Source of the DNA: an uncultured Spirochaetales bacterium | GTDB taxonomy: Bacteria; Spirochaetota; Spirochaetia; Sphaerochaetales; Sphaerochaetaceae | Assembly (NCBI GenBank): GCA_944390865.1 | Contig: CALXRC010000002.1 | Location: 55,517 to 119,516 of the forward strand | DNA length: 64,000 bases | Direction of reading: 5' to 3' | In this document: positions 1 through 7,673 of the stretch, piece after piece | How positions within the stretch are numbered: the first letter of the stretch is position 1 | How the letters are laid out: each line of letters starts with the position of its first letter | Made by a program: the position numbers and the translations under genes | Notes under the pieces: model-generated | What the model saw: only the letters and a program-made list of their open reading frames with translations | Told to the model about the DNA's origin: nothing | Database searches by the model: none

Positions 1-1454
1 GTATAGCCGCTGTTCGTGCTTCTGACCATAGTCTTTCTTGTCTCAACAGAGCGGAAGACAGCAATAGCCGCATGCTGGAATGAAGCATTCGGATCTCCGG
101 ACCAGCGGTCATTTGTCATGTTGAGGATCAGGTCCGCACCATTTCTGACAAATTCCGCATTGATGTCTCCGAACACATCCTCATAGCAGATCGGAGTGGA
201 GAAATGCACGCCGTCTGACTCAAAGACGACAGGTTCGTCTCCCTCTTCCCACCAGTTGTAGTCAAGAGAGACAAGTATGTCATAAAGCCAGGGCAGCTGT
301 CTCTGATAAGGGAAGTGCTCTGTGAACGGAACCAAATGCTGCTTCGCATAGCTCTGCTTGATCTGGCCGTCATCGAAAAGGATGACAGTGTTGTAGTCGA
401 CTCTGTTGAGTTCCCCTGTCTGCGGATCAATCGGCGGCTTGTCCGGATCGGCCAGGACACCGCGGGGATTGCCTGTGACAAGAGGTCTGCCCAGTTCCTC
501 GGCAAAGGCCACAAAGCGGCGCACCAGCTCTGCCGTCTCCTCGTTTCCGATTGTATTGCCCACACCTTCATACGAATAGTTCATATGCCACCATACAGAA
601 GGAATGAAGGCGGTCTCTGACCAGACGACAATATCAGGATCATCGCGCAGTGCCTCAAGGGAAAGGCGCCTGAGATTGTTGAAGTTTCTCAGGTAGGTCT
701 GATAGCCGCCCTGCCATGAGTCATGGTTATGCTGGACCGTCGCGACGCGCCAGGTCCTGTCAGGTTCTCTGGCCTCCTGCCCGGAAAGGCTCACAAAGCC
801 GTATCCAAGCCACAGGGCAAAGAGGATTGCATAGACAATAATGAAGACAAGACTCTTTCTGAGATAGTGAAGGAATGAAGGATCCCTGCCGGCAAAGATT
901 CCTGCCAGATACCAGCCGGCCCAGGCCTGGGGGAGTATCATCATGATGATGATGCCCCAGATTCCCGTGATGTCTGCAATCTGGATCAGCGGAAGATAGT
1001 CGTACAGAGCATAGCAGATCGTGCCGTATGGATAGCCGGCAAACCAGATCTGCGACAGATAGGCATAGCTCACCCAGATGAGGGCCTGAGCGATATATGC
1101 GTACTGTCTGAAGGCGCTGCAGGCCAGCTTCAGAGCCAGGAAGAGGAAGATCATCTCCCCTCCCTTTATAATGGTGACTATGTAGATGGCCCCGGGGTGG
1201 AAGCCCGGCAGCCAGTAATTGAAGAAGCAGTAAAAGGCAACTCCGAACAGGAAGCCATAGGCCCACACAGCCTTCCAGCTTGTGTTTGCGATGACAGCAA
1301 AGACCGGAATGAGGGCAAAAAACGCTATCCAGCCCCAGCCAGTCTCAGTCACAAAGCCCGGGAAAGCCAGGGAAAGAATGAAAGCACTGATAATTAAAGT
1401 CAAGACCTCAGAACAGTATGTCCTGAGGCCTCTTTTCTCATAGAAGTTTCTCAA
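1..1454 (-). CDS. lnt: Apolipoprotein N-acyltransferase, C-terminus cut by window edge
   Basis: Transfers the third acyl chain to the N-terminal cysteine of lipoproteins in the inner membrane. The frame is open from the left window edge. It shows a hydrophobic N-terminal half with several membrane segments, then a nitrilase-like domain with the catalytic triad context: Glu in VWSETA, Lys in YAKQHLVPF and Cys in TPICYED. About 484 codons are visible and only the last part is missing. No ATG fits; a TTG at 1454 follows GGAG by 11 bases, and an in-frame GTG at 1466 is the alternative, so the start is uncertain. It follows the HU-type gene closely and is probably co-transcribed from the rpsT promoter. 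Confidence 0.9.
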   Translation of the reverse strand, partial: MRNFYEKRGLRTYCSEVLTLIISAFILSLAFPGFVTETGWGWIAFFALIPVFAVIANTSWKAVWAYGFLFGVAFYCFFNYWLPGFHPGAIYIVTIIKGGEMIFLFLALKLACSAFRQYAYIAQALIWVSYAYLSQIWFAGYPYGTICYALYDYLPLIQIADITGIWGIIIMMILPQAWAGWYLAGIFAGRDPSFLHYLRKSLVFIIVYAILFALWLGYGFVSLSGQEAREPDRTWRVATVQHNHDSWQGGYQTYLRNFNNLRRLSLEALRDDPDIVVWSETAFIPSVWWHMNYSYEGVGNTIGNEETAELVRRFVAFAEELGRPLVTGNPRGVLADPDKPPIDPQTGELNRVDYNTVILFDDGQIKQSYAKQHLVPFTEHFPYQRQLPWLYDILVSLDYNWWEEGDEPVVFESDGVHFSTPICYEDVFGDINAEFVRNGADLILNMTNDRWSGDPNASFQHAAIAVFRSVETRKTMVRSTNSGY

Positions 1455-1472
1455 CTTGAAAAACACTCCAAC

Positions 1473-1793
1473 TTACTCAAAATCTTTTGACTGGGAATCA
1501 CGCAGATTCCACACGGCATCCTTCAGCTCCTTGCCGGGGCGGAAGATGGCAACACCGTGAGTCTCAACAGCCACGATGTCCCCTGTCTTGGGATTGCGTG
1601 CCTTCTCACGGCCCTTGCGTGTTCTGATTTCGAAGGTGCCGAAGCCTCTCAGCTCAATAATCTTATCATCCTTCAGGCCATCCTTGATTTCCTCGAACAG
1701 CTCATCAATGACCTCATGGATGTCACTGCGGGCGAAACCAAGCTTGTTGTGAAGGTTTTCAATCATCGCAGCCTTAGTCAGTTTCTCTTCCAT
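1473..1793 (-). CDS. HU/IHF-family DNA-binding protein
   Basis: Small nucleoid protein of 106 residues that bends DNA as a dimer. The family core is clear: N-terminal helices starting LTKAAMI, the GFGTFE turn, and the DNA-contacting arm with ARNPKTG followed by FRPGKELK. It carries a few extra residues at both ends compared with the usual 90-residue HU, including an acidic C-terminal tail. It sits between rpsT (29 bases upstream) and lnt. Whether it is the main HU or an IHF-like paralog cannot be told from sequence alone. Confidence 0.93.
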   Translation of the reverse strand: MEEKLTKAAMIENLHNKLGFARSDIHEVIDELFEEIKDGLKDDKIIELRGFGTFEIRTRKGREKARNPKTGDIVAVETHGVAIFRPGKELKDAVWNLRDSQSKDFE

Positions 1794-1822
1794 AGTTCCT
1801 TACACACTCCTGACCAGAATAA

Positions 1823-2083
1823 TTAAGCAAGCTTTGCAAATGCCTTGTACATGCGGGACTTCTTTCTGCTGGCTGTGTTTCTGTGCATCACGCCATTGCC
1901 TGCAGCAGTATCGAGAAGCTTGAAGCTAAGAGCCATTGCCTCCTGTGCAGCAGCCTTGTCACCTGCCAGACATGCAGCATTGAACTTCTTCACTGCTGTG
2001 CGGACTGTGCTCTTGGCCTGACGATTATGCATTCTTCTCTTGGCATTCTGGCGCTCTCTTTTCTCAGCTGACTTGTTAGACAC
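1823..2083 (-). CDS. rpsT: 30S ribosomal protein S20
   Basis: Binds 16S rRNA early in small-subunit assembly. It has 86 residues, the normal length, and is strongly basic with the family start SNKSAEKRERQNAKRR and the MHRNTASRKKSR stretch near the C-terminus. It is the first gene of an rpsT-HU-lnt unit. A good sigma70-type promoter lies 80 to 110 bases upstream, and a 7-bp hairpin lies at the start of its leader. Confidence 0.97.
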   Translation of the reverse strand: MSNKSAEKRERQNAKRRMHNRQAKSTVRTAVKKFNAACLAGDKAAAQEAMALSFKLLDTAAGNGVMHRNTASRKKSRMYKAFAKLA

Positions 2084-2163
2084 GCTAAATTCCTCCGTAT
2101 ATCACTTTCGTTATAAATATTTAGGATAATAGTTTCCCGCAGCCTCATGGGCTGCGTCTACCT

Positions 2164-2192
2164 AAACTATCATAAAGGCTAACTTGGGTCAA
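2164..2192 (-). promoter_or_regulatory. Sigma70-type promoter of rpsT-HU-lnt, with leader hairpin
   Basis: On the minus strand TTGACC (2187-2192) and TAGTTT (2164-2169) are separated by 17 bases. Directly after the expected transcription start the leader has a perfect 7-bp hairpin (CGCAGCC with its complement, 2138-2156) without a U-run, so it looks like a 5' leader structure and not a terminator. S20 autoregulates in E. coli, but I cannot show that here. Confidence 0.6.
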
Positions 2193-2220
2193 TACAAAAA
2201 TTTACACATCTTTGCTGAAT

Positions 2221-3288
2221 TTACTGGTCGCTGTCAAACAGTTCAGCCAGATAGTCCTCGCTGATGTACCAGTGACCGTCGTCCTCTCCGAGGCAGAACT
2301 CGTCAACAGGCACATAGAGCGTTCTGTTCTCGGATGCGGTGAGCACAATCTGGCGCGACAGGATATTGACTTCACTCACGCGCCACAGCTCTCCTTCTAT
2401 CCTGACCCTGCTGCCCTCGCTCGGCATATGGGCCTTCTCCTCAACATAATAGTCGTACTCAAAGCCAAGGCAGCAAAGCAGCCTGCCGCACGGCCCTGAT
2501 ATCTTCAGTGAGTTGAGACTGAGGTTCTGTTCCTTTGCCATTTTGATCGACACCGGCTGCATTTTGTCCGTAATGCTGTGGCAGCAGTAATCCCTGCCGC
2601 AGACAGAAAGGCCTCCGATCAGCCTGCTCTCATCCCTTACGCCCACCTGGCGCAGTTCTATCCTCATCTTGAATACGGAGACAAGATCCTTGACCAGATC
2701 ACGGAAATCAACCCTCTCATCCGCAGTGAAGAAAAAGATCACCTTGTTCTCCCCGAGCAGAAAGTGTGTAGTGATGAGCTTCATCTTGAGCTTATGCTTT
2801 GCTATCTTCTCCCTGCAGATGATCAGCGCCCTGTCTTCTTTTGCCGTGTTCTCAGCGTATCTGGCCATTTCAGCCGGAGTCGCAAGATGATCTATCCAGT
2901 CAACATTGCCAGTGACACGGATCTTGTGCGGCTCTTTCGCTGTCTGGCAGCCAAGGCAGCTGTCGCACTGATGTGCCTCAGCGGCATTCCAGTCTATCGC
3001 ATCCCCTTCTTCCTCATTCTCATCCATGCTGCCGAAGTGAAGACAGGCTCCGCGCACATCAGGGTCTCCTGCCCTGTAAGCGCTCTCCTCATCCGGAGCA
3101 GGAGACACGATAAAGCCCAGGTCCTGGCCGAATCTGGTCTCGTATACGACAGGAGTGCCTGCATAAAGCACGCTGTCCCAGGCAGCCAGCGATATATCAT
3201 TATAGGAAGGATTCTTCACCACATAGACGTAAGCGAATTCATCCTCTGTCCTTTCCTTTTTCTTTTTCATATCAATAGAAATTAACAT
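2221..3288 (-). CDS. ricT: PSP1-domain protein, RicT (YaaT) homolog
   Basis: Member of the PSP1 family. In Bacillus RicT acts with RicA and RicF as an RNase Y specificity factor that carries iron-sulfur clusters. Cysteine groups are visible: CDSCLGC near residue 108, then CGRDYCC and CGRLLCCLGFE in the C-terminal half, together with the family stretch LIGGLSVCGRDYCC. I start it at ATG 3288 (MLISIDM), preceded by GAGAG; an upstream start at 3357 would overlap dusB. The rny gene for RNase Y lies in the same window (25725-27254), so a link is plausible, although spirochete partners are not visible here. It is divergent from dusB. Confidence 0.88.
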   Translation of the reverse strand: MLISIDMKKKKERTEDEFAYVYVVKNPSYNDISLAAWDSVLYAGTPVVYETRFGQDLGFIVSPAPDEESAYRAGDPDVRGACLHFGSMDENEEEGDAIDWNAAEAHQCDSCLGCQTAKEPHKIRVTGNVDWIDHLATPAEMARYAENTAKEDRALIICREKIAKHKLKMKLITTHFLLGENKVIFFFTADERVDFRDLVKDLVSVFKMRIELRQVGVRDESRLIGGLSVCGRDYCCHSITDKMQPVSIKMAKEQNLSLNSLKISGPCGRLLCCLGFEYDYYVEEKAHMPSEGSRVRIEGELWRVSEVNILSRQIVLTASENRTLYVPVDEFCLGEDDGHWYISEDYLAELFDSDQ

Positions 3289-3355
3289 ATTGCTCTCTCT
3301 CAAAGCAAGGTTTGTCTTGGCAAAGGCCGCGTTTTCTGTTTTCATCAAGGCTGTC

Positions 3356-4318
3356 ATGCAAATAAAGAATCTGGTTTTCGAATCCCCGTTTTTCCTTGCA
3401 CCCCTGGCAGGCTACACAGATGCCCCTTTCCGTCACATCGCTCATGACTGGCACTCTGCCTGCGCGGTAACGGAAATGGTCAGCGCCGAGGGACTTGCCA
3501 GGAACAGCGGAAAAACAGAGGACCTGCTTGCCCGCTATGAAGGCGAAGAAAAACTCATTGTCCAGCTCTTTGCCCCGTCAAGGGATCCGGTGCAGCGCTG
3601 CCTTGACAGACTGCTGAAGCACGATCCGGCAATGATTGACATAAACTGCGGCTGCCCGGTGCCGAAGGTCGTGAAGACAGGTGCCGGAAGTGCAATGATG
3701 AGGCATATTGACGATATTTATGACATTGTCTCCTTTCTCTGTGCAAACGCCGGCTGCCCTGTAAGCGTGAAGTTCCGTCTTGGCTGGGACTCCGGCAGCA
3801 TCAACTGGCCGGAGTTCGCCTCTGCCTGCGCCAGCGCAGGAGCGTCAATGCTGACTCTGCATGCCCGCACAAGAAGCCAGATGTACAGCGGGAAGGCAGA
3901 CTGGACGCAGATCAGAAAGCTGAAGGAAATGTTCAGGGACACTGATGTGAAGATCTTCGCTTCCGGAGATCTCTTTACAGCAGAAGACGGCATCAGCGTG
4001 ATGAGACAGACCGGCTGCGACGGCGTGATGTTCGCCCGCGGCGCTATCGGGAACCCCTTCATATTCACCAGGGCAGAAGAGCTGCTAAAGGGGAACAGCA
4101 GAGTCATCTCGACAGATGAGATCAGAAACACGATGCTCCGCCACCTTGACTACATGATTGAGCATTACGGAAGCGAGGTGGGCTGCCGGGACATGAGAAA
4201 GCATGCCGTTCACTATGTGAAGGGTCTGGCGGAAGCCTCGCGGGTGAAGGCTGTCATAAACAGTGCGAGGACAAGGCAGGACTATCTGGAAGCCCTGTCG
4301 CTGCTGGAAGACATATAA
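3356..4318 (+). CDS. dusB: tRNA-dihydrouridine synthase (DusB-like)
   Basis: FMN-dependent enzyme that reduces uridine to dihydrouridine in the D-loop of tRNA. The protein is 320 residues long when started at ATG 3356, which follows AAGG at good spacing and gives the usual beginning with LAPLAGYTDAPFR. The active-site block INCGCPVPKVVKTGAG holds the catalytic Cys, and the FMN phosphate-binding part follows at SGDLF and GVMFARGAIGNP. The divergent ricT start is about 70 bases away. Assignment to the DusB subgroup is by general resemblance only. Confidence 0.93.
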   Translation: MQIKNLVFESPFFLAPLAGYTDAPFRHIAHDWHSACAVTEMVSAEGLARNSGKTEDLLARYEGEEKLIVQLFAPSRDPVQRCLDRLLKHDPAMIDINCGCPVPKVVKTGAGSAMMRHIDDIYDIVSFLCANAGCPVSVKFRLGWDSGSINWPEFASACASAGASMLTLHARTRSQMYSGKADWTQIRKLKEMFRDTDVKIFASGDLFTAEDGISVMRQTGCDGVMFARGAIGNPFIFTRAEELLKGNSRVISTDEIRNTMLRHLDYMIEHYGSEVGCRDMRKHAVHYVKGLAEASRVKAVINSARTRQDYLEALSLLEDI

Positions 4319-4399
4319 TCAGAGAAAAAATATTTGTTTTTCACTTTGGCAGACTGTAAAATGTAGTCAGCAGGATAATTTCCGCAAGGAGGAAAGGCT

Positions 4400-5674
4400 A
4401 TGCGAGTGCTGATTCTTGGTTCAGGTGCTAAAGACCATGCCATTGCCTGGTGGTTTTCCCAGAGCAACTTTCTGGGTGAGCTTTTCATTGCGCCTGGCAA
4501 TGTCGCGACAAGCCGCTTCGCAACCAACTGCGATATAGACCCCTCCGATCCTGTCGAAGTCTACGAGACCTGCCTTGAGAACAAGATAGACTTTGTATTC
4601 ATCGGAACAGAGGCTCCTCTGTTCACAGGCGTCATTGATTACCTCAATGAGCGCGGAATTGCGACTTTCGGTGCTCCGCGCAGGGCGCTGAAGCTGGAAG
4701 CAGACAGGAACTTCGCCAGGGCATTCACTGACAGGCATAACATTCTCACTCCCAGAAGGAATCTCTTTGAGACGAAACAGGCGCTTGAGAAATTCCTATC
4801 GCGCCACAGCGGAGAGCATTTTGTACTGAAGTCAAACACGCTTGCTCCAAGCAGGATCATGCTGGACTCAAGCGACAGCACTGCCCTGCTGAGCTTTGCG
4901 GACAGGCTTTTCGAGAGAGGACCTGTACTGCTTGAAGAACACATAAAGGGCGTGCATCTCACAGCGACGATACTTGTCGACAACAACGGCTACTTCGCCC
5001 TGCCGCTGACTTCTGACTACATGTACTCCAGCGAGGAGGATGGCCTGCCGACCGGAGGCATGGGCTCAGTCTGCCCCATAGCCCTCTCGCAGGATATCTA
5101 TCAGACAATCAGGGAGATGGTGATTGAGCCCACCATCTATGCCATGAAAGTCGAAAGGCTCTCTTACAAGGGAGTGCTGACGATATCAATCATACTGAAT
5201 GATGACAACATTCCTGTCGTCGTTGACTACCACGTGCGCTTCAATGACCCCGCGACTCAGGCGATGGTTCCGCTGATCCGAAACGACATTGTCAGTCTGC
5301 TTGATGCAATGCAGGAAGACAGGCTGTCCGGCGAAAAGCTGCTGCTCAAGGACGGATGCACGGTAGCTGTGGTGATTGCAAGCGAGAACTATCCCATGAA
5401 TCCGGCAACAGGCAGGACGGTCAGGCCGATAAGCCCGCTGCTTCTGTACAACACGCTGTCAGAGCTGCCTCTTGTCTTCACGGGAGCTGTAAGCGGAACG
5501 AAGGAAGATGAGCTGAAGACAAGCGGAGGCCGCTGCTTCACCATCGTAGGGCGCGGAGAGACCATCAACAAGGCAAACGAAGAGGCATACCGCTATGTCA
5601 GCGCGTTCAGCTTTGAAGGAGCATGGTACCGTCCTGACATCGGCAACGCTTTCATGATCCAGAACGAGAACTAG
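4400..5674 (+). CDS. PurD-like ATP-grasp protein with eroded signature motifs
   Basis: Resembles phosphoribosylamine-glycine ligase (PurD), the second step of purine synthesis, over its full 424 residues. The fold markers are present: LGSGAKDHAIAW at the N-terminus, FIGTEAPL, EEDGLPTGGMGS and VRFNDPATQ. Many normally invariant positions differ. The family G-REHA is AKDHA, the ATP loop K-ADGLAAGKGV is KSNTLAPSRIM, EEFL-GEE is EEHIKGVH, and the metal-binding E-N-RFGDPE is D-H-RFNDPA. AAGGAGG precedes the ATG. No other pur gene is adjacent. It may be inactive or have another substrate; its stop codon overlaps that of rlmB. Confidence 0.8.
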   Translation: MRVLILGSGAKDHAIAWWFSQSNFLGELFIAPGNVATSRFATNCDIDPSDPVEVYETCLENKIDFVFIGTEAPLFTGVIDYLNERGIATFGAPRRALKLEADRNFARAFTDRHNILTPRRNLFETKQALEKFLSRHSGEHFVLKSNTLAPSRIMLDSSDSTALLSFADRLFERGPVLLEEHIKGVHLTATILVDNNGYFALPLTSDYMYSSEEDGLPTGGMGSVCPIALSQDIYQTIREMVIEPTIYAMKVERLSYKGVLTISIILNDDNIPVVVDYHVRFNDPATQAMVPLIRNDIVSLLDAMQEDRLSGEKLLLKDGCTVAVVIASENYPMNPATGRTVRPISPLLLYNTLSELPLVFTGAVSGTKEDELKTSGGRCFTIVGRGETINKANEEAYRYVSAFSFEGAWYRPDIGNAFMIQNEN

Positions 5675-6414
5675 CCCCTTGTGCGCCTGAATTCATACAT
5701 CAGGATGCCTGCGGCCACTGAGACATTGAGTGAATCAATGTGCCCGCGCATCGGGATGCTCGCCATAATATCGCACTTCTTTCTCACCAGCTGGCTGATG
5801 CCGTCGCCTTCCGAGCCCATGACAATGGCTGTGCGCGCGGCCCACTCAGTGCTGTAGCTGTCCTGTCCGTTCATGTCAGCACCGTAAATCCAGAAGCCGT
5901 TCTTCTTGAGAAGGTCAATTTCTCTGGAAAGGTTTGTCACGACAGACAGGGTGACGTACTGGGCAGCGCCTGATGAGACTTTGACAACAGTCTCGTTGGC
6001 CTGGACGCTTCTGCGCTCAGGAATGATGACGAGGTCTGCGCCGAACTGGTCGGCTGAACGGAGTATGGCTCCAAGGTTATGCGGATCGGTGATGCCGTCA
6101 AGAATGAGGACAAGTGCGCTCTGGTCCTCGGCCAGGGATGCACAGAACTGGCTCACGGTAGTCTCCCTGAGATGGCTCGCACCCCTTCTCGGACCGCCGA
6201 GGTCAAGAACAGCGCCGCGCACATCCGCTCCGGGAATCATCTGTTCAAGCTCTGTCCTGCTGAGCTTTTTTACTGCAACTTTCCCGGTCAGCATTGCCTG
6301 ACGCTCAAGGGAGGCAAGAGAATTCAGTCCGCGCTGGATATACAGCGTGCTGCCGGCTGCAGCCTTCTTCAAGGCTTCCTCAATCGCATGATGTCCGTAA
6401 ACTTTTTCACCCAT
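5671..6414 (-). CDS. rlmB: 23S rRNA (guanosine-2'-O-)-methyltransferase, TrmH/SpoU family
   Basis: SPOUT-class methyltransferase that uses S-adenosylmethionine for 2'-O-methylation of RNA. The N-terminal substrate-binding part (YGHHAIEEAL) and the three C-terminal knot motifs are visible: DGITDPHNLGAILRSA, IVMGSEGDGIS and SLNVSVAAGILMYE. I start it at ATG 6414 (248 residues), because the nine extra residues of a longer version are not family-like. It is downstream of dnaJ but separated by a strong terminator. Its TAG overlaps the TAG of the convergent purD-like gene by 3 bases. The precise RNA target is inferred from family resemblance. Confidence 0.88.
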   Translation of the reverse strand: MGEKVYGHHAIEEALKKAAAGSTLYIQRGLNSLASLERQAMLTGKVAVKKLSRTELEQMIPGADVRGAVLDLGGPRRGASHLRETTVSQFCASLAEDQSALVLILDGITDPHNLGAILRSADQFGADLVIIPERRSVQANETVVKVSSGAAQYVTLSVVTNLSREIDLLKKNGFWIYGADMNGQDSYSTEWAARTAIVMGSEGDGISQLVRKKCDIMASIPMRGHIDSLNVSVAAGILMYEFRRTRG

Positions 6415-6457
6415 AACAAAGCTGACAATATCCAGAATCAAGCTGTTTGGTCAAGAG

Positions 6458-6487
6458 AAAAAAAAGCTGCCGCATTTACTGCGGCAA
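6458..6487 (-). terminator. Intrinsic terminator after dnaJ
   Basis: Minus-strand hairpin TGCCGCA / TGCGGCA with a 5-base loop (6468-6486), followed by eight T residues (6458-6465 read as A on the plus strand). It ends the grpE-dnaK-dnaJ unit. Confidence 0.9.
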
Positions 6488-6494
6488 CATGCAT

Positions 6495-7607
6495 TTATCG
6501 CTCAAAAGGTATCGGATCGGGACTCTTGTCCTCTCCGAGCGCCTGCTGGAGTTCCTTCATCAGGCTCCTCGCCTTGAGGCCCAGATGCTTGGGCGTCTCA
6601 ACCAGCACTGTTAGATACATATCTCCCCTGTCATCAGGATTTCCCTTGAAAGCAGGAACGCCTCTGTTTTTCAGGCGGAGGCTCTTTCCTGACTGGATGC
6701 CGGCAGGAATGGATACACGGACCTTGCCTCCCTCCACGACAGGAACCTCGATCTCACAGCCCAGGGCTGCCTGCGTAAAGGAAATCGGAACCTGAAGGAA
6801 AACGTTTCTGCCCTCACGGACAAAGTATTTGTCTTCCTTGACCCGCACAAAAATGATGAGATCACCGGCCGGTCCTCCGTTGGGTCCTGCATTGCCCTTG
6901 CCTCTCAGCACGAGCTTCGTGCCGTCATCTGTGCCGCAGGGAATTGAGACCGAAAGCTTTTCGCTCTTTTTAGTCAGCCCTGTTCCATGACAGCTTGCGC
7001 ACGGATTGTCGATCACCTGACCGCGGCCATGGCAGGTCGGACAGGTTGACGCCATCTGGAAAAATCCGTTTCCGCGGGCAACCTGGCCGCTTCCGTGGCA
7101 GGTCGGGCAGGTCTTCTGTCCGCTGCCTCCGCTGCCGGAACAGGCCGGACAGGCCTCATCATGCGAATAGGAGACATCGACCTTGGTTCCGAAAATCGCA
7201 TCCTTGAACGAGACTGTTACAGAGTATTGCAGAGAGGCGCCGCGCACCACGCTCGCACCGGAAGAGGAACGAGTGCGTCCGCCGCCTCCGAAGAAAGAAT
7301 CAAAAATATCGCCAAAACCGCCGAAGCCAGAGAAGATATCGGAAAAGTCACGGTAGACATTGGAATAATTTCCGGCTCCTCCCTCGACTCCCGCAAAGCC
7401 GAACTGATCATAGTTCTGCCTCTTGGTCTTGTCTGAAAGGATCTCGTAAGCTTCACTTGCCTCCTTGAACCGCTCCTCGGCAGCCTTATCATCCGGATGG
7501 GTATCAGGATGGTTGGCCATGGCGATCTTCCTGTAAGCTTTCTTTATTTCCTCCTCTGTGGCGTTTTTGGAAACACCAAGCACTTCATAATAATCTCTTT
7601 TAGCCAT
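6495..7607 (-). CDS. dnaJ: Chaperone DnaJ
   Basis: Hsp40 co-chaperone that stimulates DnaK ATP hydrolysis and delivers substrates. The 370-residue protein shows a J-domain with HPD (NHPDTHPDD), a Gly/Phe-rich linker (GFGGFGDIFDSFFGGGG), four CxxCxGxG zinc motifs (CPACSGSG, CPTCHGSG, CPTCHGRG, CASCHGTG) and a C-terminal substrate-binding domain. Starting at ATG 7607 (MAKRDYYE) is preferred, as it follows an AAGGGG site; a GTG two codons upstream is possible. It follows dnaK with a hairpin between them. Confidence 0.98.
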   Translation of the reverse strand: MAKRDYYEVLGVSKNATEEEIKKAYRKIAMANHPDTHPDDKAAEERFKEASEAYEILSDKTKRQNYDQFGFAGVEGGAGNYSNVYRDFSDIFSGFGGFGDIFDSFFGGGGRTRSSSGASVVRGASLQYSVTVSFKDAIFGTKVDVSYSHDEACPACSGSGGSGQKTCPTCHGSGQVARGNGFFQMASTCPTCHGRGQVIDNPCASCHGTGLTKKSEKLSVSIPCGTDDGTKLVLRGKGNAGPNGGPAGDLIIFVRVKEDKYFVREGRNVFLQVPISFTQAALGCEIEVPVVEGGKVRVSIPAGIQSGKSLRLKNRGVPAFKGNPDDRGDMYLTVLVETPKHLGLKARSLMKELQQALGEDKSPDPIPFER

Positions 7608-7620
7608 GTTCACCCCTTAC

Positions 7621-7649
7621 AAAACATGCCGGCAACCTCAGCCGGCATG
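7621..7649 (-). terminator. Hairpin between dnaK and dnaJ, partial terminator
   Basis: A perfect 9-bp stem CATGCCGGC / GCCGGCATG (7625-7649) with a 7-base loop, followed on the minus strand by TTTTG. The short U-run suggests attenuation, giving more dnaK than dnaJ transcript, or a processing site; it ends about 15 bases before the dnaJ start. Confidence 0.65.
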
Positions 7650-7673
7650 CTTCGCTCTCATTATACAGAAAGC

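Noticed and set aside
2578..3285. Long open frame antisense to ricT
   Set aside because: It is a shadow of the ricT codon pattern, with no ribosome-binding site and no recognisable protein family.
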